From Piscinibacter sp. (GTDB taxonomy: Bacteria > Pseudomonadota > Gammaproteobacteria > Burkholderiales > Burkholderiaceae_C), in contig JAHBZL010000023.1 of NCBI GenBank assembly GCA_019635485.1, positions 1-64,000 on the forward strand: 64,000 nt of DNA, written 5' to 3'. Below are positions 61,685 through 64,000 of the stretch, piece by piece. The position numbers were made by a program, and so were the translations under genes. Position 1 is the first letter of the stretch. Each line of letters opens with the position of its first letter. The notes under the pieces were generated by a model. The model was not told where the DNA came from. It ran no database searches and worked only from the letters and a program-made list of their open reading frames with translations.

Positions 61685-63219
61685 TCGGACGGAAGGATGC
61701 TGGTCCATGTTTCGGTCAGCGCGTGGGCGCCGTGTCGCAGGTAGGCACGCAGTTCGAGTGGCTGCGCGGGGTGGGCCCGCTCGGCGCGCAGCGTCATGCG
61801 CCAGCCGCCGGTGACGGGGTTGCGGTAGGCCAGGCGTTCGACGACGCGGCCGTTGGGTCCGGTGCTCGCGACGGCCTCGACCGTCGCATCGGGCGGCAGC
61901 GCGCGCAGCGCCGGCCCGTCGAAGTCGACGACGAACTGCACCTCGCGGTCGACGATGTCGTCGGGCTCGCGGAAGCCGTGGCCGCGGCGCGACTGCACCG
62001 CCCAGCCGCCCGGCGGGCGCTGCTGGCGCTCGCCCTGCCAGTGCAGCCGGTACGCGAAGTCCAGCGGCTGGCCGGGCGCCGGCAGGCGCTCCGGCACCCA
62101 GTAGGCGACCACGTTGTCGTTCGTCTCGTCGGGCGTGGGCAGCTGCAGCAGCTCGACGCGGCCGGGCCCCCAGGCGCCCTGCGGCTCGACCCAGGCGCTC
62201 GGGCGCTGCTCGTAGCGCGCCTCGAGGTCCTCGTAGCTGGTGAAGCTGCGGTCGCGCTGCATCAGCCCGAAGCCGGCCGGGTCGCGCAGCGCGAACGACG
62301 TGACCAGCGGCTGCTTCGGATTGGACAGGGGCCGCCAGAGCCACTCGCCGTCACTGCTGGCGATCGAGAGGCCGTCCGAGTCGTGCACCTCGGGGCGGAA
62401 ATCGCCCGGCCGCGGCTGGTTCTCGCCGTGCTGGAACATGCTGGTCAGCGGCGCCAGCCCGAGCGTCGTGATGCCCTCGCGCAGGAACAGGCGCGCCTGC
62501 ACGACGATCACCGTCGAGTCGCCGGGCCGCACGGTGAAGCGGTAGGCGCCGGCCGCGCGCGGCGACTCCAGCAGCGCGTGGATGACCAGCGCGGTGGCGT
62601 CCGGCGCCGGCCGTTCGATCCAGAACTCGGTGAAGCGCGGGAACTCCTCGCCCTGGCCGCCGGGGGCGCCCGCGGTGTCGATGCCCAGGCCGCGCGCCGA
62701 CAGGCCGTAGTGCTGCCCGCGCCCGAGTGCGCGCAGGTAGCTCGCGCCGAGGAAGACGACCAGCTCGTCCTTGTAGGCGGGGTTGTTCAGCGCGTAGTGC
62801 ACGCGGAAGCCCGCGAAGCCGACGTCGCCCCAGGACTGCGGCGAGAGCCGGTTGCGGCCGTAGTCGAAGTCGCGCCGGTCGAACGCGATGTGCCGCACGC
62901 CCTGCGGCGTGACCTCGTTGATCGCGACCGGCTGCGTCTGGTACTTCCCGAGGTGGAAGAACATCAGCTCGAACGGCAGCTTCTCGCGGCGCCAGAGGGC
63001 GCGCGCCGGATCGAAGCGGATGTCGCGGTAGCCGTCGTAGCTGAGCGCCTTCAGCTCCGGCGGCAGCACGAAGGTCGACGCGCGGTACGGCTCGCGCGCC
63101 AGTTGCTCGGCGCGGCGCGCGACGTCGTCGAAGCCGAAGGCGGCTGCGGGGCCGGCGAGGGTGGTCAACAGGGCTGTCGCGAACCAGCGACGCCAGAACG
63201 GGGCGGGACCGAAGACCAT
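61681..63219 (-). CDS. mdoG: glucan biosynthesis periplasmic protein
   Basis: 512-residue periplasmic protein needed for osmoregulated glucan synthesis. The signal peptide (WRRWFATALLTTLAGPAAA) is followed by FGFDDVARRAEQLAREPYR and the OpgG beta-sandwich with ASYLRALGRGQHYGLSARGLGIDTA and FTEFWIERPAP, typical of OpgG/OpgD. Length matches E. coli OpgG (511). It is first of the mdoGH pair and overlaps mdoH. Upstream lie 238 nt without a gene that separate it from the sigma-54 regulator and must hold its promoter, though none is clear. Confidence 0.96.
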   Translation of the reverse strand: MVFGPAPFWRRWFATALLTTLAGPAAAFGFDDVARRAEQLAREPYRASTFVLPPELKALSYDGYRDIRFDPARALWRREKLPFELMFFHLGKYQTQPVAINEVTPQGVRHIAFDRRDFDYGRNRLSPQSWGDVGFAGFRVHYALNNPAYKDELVVFLGASYLRALGRGQHYGLSARGLGIDTAGAPGGQGEEFPRFTEFWIERPAPDATALVIHALLESPRAAGAYRFTVRPGDSTVIVVQARLFLREGITTLGLAPLTSMFQHGENQPRPGDFRPEVHDSDGLSIASSDGEWLWRPLSNPKQPLVTSFALRDPAGFGLMQRDRSFTSYEDLEARYEQRPSAWVEPQGAWGPGRVELLQLPTPDETNDNVVAYWVPERLPAPGQPLDFAYRLHWQGERQQRPPGGWAVQSRRGHGFREPDDIVDREVQFVVDFDGPALRALPPDATVEAVASTGPNGRVVERLAYRNPVTGGWRMTLRAERAHPAQPLELRAYLRHGAHALTETWTSILPSE

Positions 63220-63457
63220 CGATCGTTGTCCGAGGTGAACCGGGATTTCCGCGGCGCGACGGCGCCGCTTCCTGCGCGGTTCTGGGCAACGGCCATGCCA
63301 CGGCCGGAAAGTCGAGTCAGATCAACGACTTGCGCGTTCGAGGCCAGTTACGGATCGGCCCACTCGGTGAAAACCCGCGAAAAGCGTCGCCGATCGGCGA
63401 CAGGGCCGCCGGCCCGGTGCCGCAAGTGACTGATCCGGAAGGGATTTCGGCCCGTCG

Positions 63458-64000
63458 CTAACCGGCGACAGGCGGGTCGGCGCGGAACTGGCCGGCCGTC
63501 AGGCCGTGCTTCTGCAGCAGCCGGTAGAACTCGGTGCGGTTGCGCTCGGCCAGCCGGGCGGCGTCGGCCACGTTGCCGTCGGTCAGCTTGAGCAGGCCGA
63601 CCAGGTACTCGCGCTCGAAGCGCTCGCGCGCGACCGCGAAGCTCAGCACCTCGACGCTCGGGACGCGCAGCGCGCGCTGCACCAGCCCGAGCGGGATCAG
63701 CGGCGTCGTCGCCAGCGCGCAGACCTGCTCGACCACGTTGTGCAGCTGGCGCACGTTGCCCGGCCAGCTGGCGGTGGCGAGGGCCTTCATCGCGTCGGGC
63801 GCGAAGCCGTTCAGCTTCTTGCCGTACTTCTGCGCGAGCCGCGCCATGAAGTGGTTGGCCAGCAGCGCGATGTCCTCGCGCCGCTCGGCCAGCGTCGGCA
63901 GGCGCAGCGAGACGACGTTCAGCCGGTAGTACAGGTCCTCGCGAAACTGGCCCTGCGCCATCGCCGCATCCAGGTCGCGGTGCGTGGCCGACAGGATGCG
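63458..64000 (-). CDS. GlrR/QseF-type sigma-54 response regulator, C-terminal part
   Basis: The last 180 codons of a gene that enters from the right edge. The visible part is the end of a sigma-54 AAA+ domain (RILSATHRDLDAAMAQGQFREDLYYRLNVVSLRLP..., PDAMKALATASWPGNVRQLHNVVEQ) and a Fis-type helix-turn-helix (LTDGNVADAARLAERNRTEFYRLLQKHGLTA). The closing block EREYLVGLLKLTDGNV...ERNRTEFY is very like E. coli GlrR (QseF). A receiver domain is expected outside the window. It ends 238 nt before mdoG, on the same strand. Confidence 0.88.
   Translation of the reverse strand, partial: RILSATHRDLDAAMAQGQFREDLYYRLNVVSLRLPTLAERREDIALLANHFMARLAQKYGKKLNGFAPDAMKALATASWPGNVRQLHNVVEQVCALATTPLIPLGLVQRALRVPSVEVLSFAVARERFEREYLVGLLKLTDGNVADAARLAERNRTEFYRLLQKHGLTAGQFRADPPVAG

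Noticed and set aside
63220-63457. A small gene in the gap between mdoG and the sigma-54 regulator
   Set aside because: Open frames crossing it are extensions of shadows of mdoG, with no ribosome site and no recognisable product.

Overview
The window looks like a chromosomal segment of a high-GC betaproteobacterium of the order Burkholderiales (Rubrivivax/Leptothrix/Comamonadaceae-like). Reasons: strong G/C at third codon positions, the run gntR-sdhCDAB-sdhE-gltA-leuC-entericidin-leuD-leuB-asd-fimV that is typical of this order, and GC-rich paired-hairpin elements between genes. Genes are packed tightly, with many 4-nt start/stop overlaps. No gene-free stretch exceeds about 240 nt. I saw no tRNA, rRNA, CRISPR array, insertion sequence or prophage gene.

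Region 1 (1-11346, minus strand) is a long co-directional block: a GntR/UTRA regulator, succinate dehydrogenase sdhCDAB, the flavinylation factor sdhE, citrate synthase gltA (followed by a clear terminator), then the leucine genes leuC-leuD-leuB with a small entericidin-type lipoprotein between leuC and leuD, asd, and the N-terminal part of FimV, cut by the left edge.

Region 2 (11396-29340, mainly plus strand) continues central carbon metabolism: mdh, an HpcH/CitE-type lyase, a small secreted protein, aconitase acnB, an (Ala-Pro)n-linked beta-helix lipoprotein, then sbcB and a phasin-like gene on the minus strand, serC-serA, a hybrid histidine kinase with two receivers and an HPt domain, and a second aconitase acnA. 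mdh and acnB share a 21-nt operator-like element at almost the same distance from matching -10 boxes. This suggests a TCA-cycle regulon, plausibly run by the adjacent GntR protein.

Region 3 (29354-37048) holds accessory and stress genes: an unknown protein, an AlkC-like DNA glycosylase, a lipoprotein/ArsC-like pair, an MBL hydrolase, an SDR, a GFA-family protein, an MFS/MarR pair with a twin operator in the divergent spacer, a PaaI thioesterase and glyoxalase I.

Region 4 (37070-48906) contains a 981-residue winged-helix/ATPase regulator divergent from a small protein, a lipoprotein and a complete tripartite RND efflux set. A protein with the Coq4 metal-binding motif, a DUF4136-like lipoprotein and an HtrA-like protease follow.

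Region 5 (48929-64000) carries the Entner-Doudoroff genes edd-eda, an OmpA-like protein, a ChaC-like cyclotransferase, a MocA-like nucleotidyltransferase, pdxH, two TonB-dependent receptors (one with a small secreted partner) separated by msrA, the glucan genes mdoG-mdoH, and the C-terminal end of a GlrR/QseF-type sigma-54 regulator, cut by the right edge.
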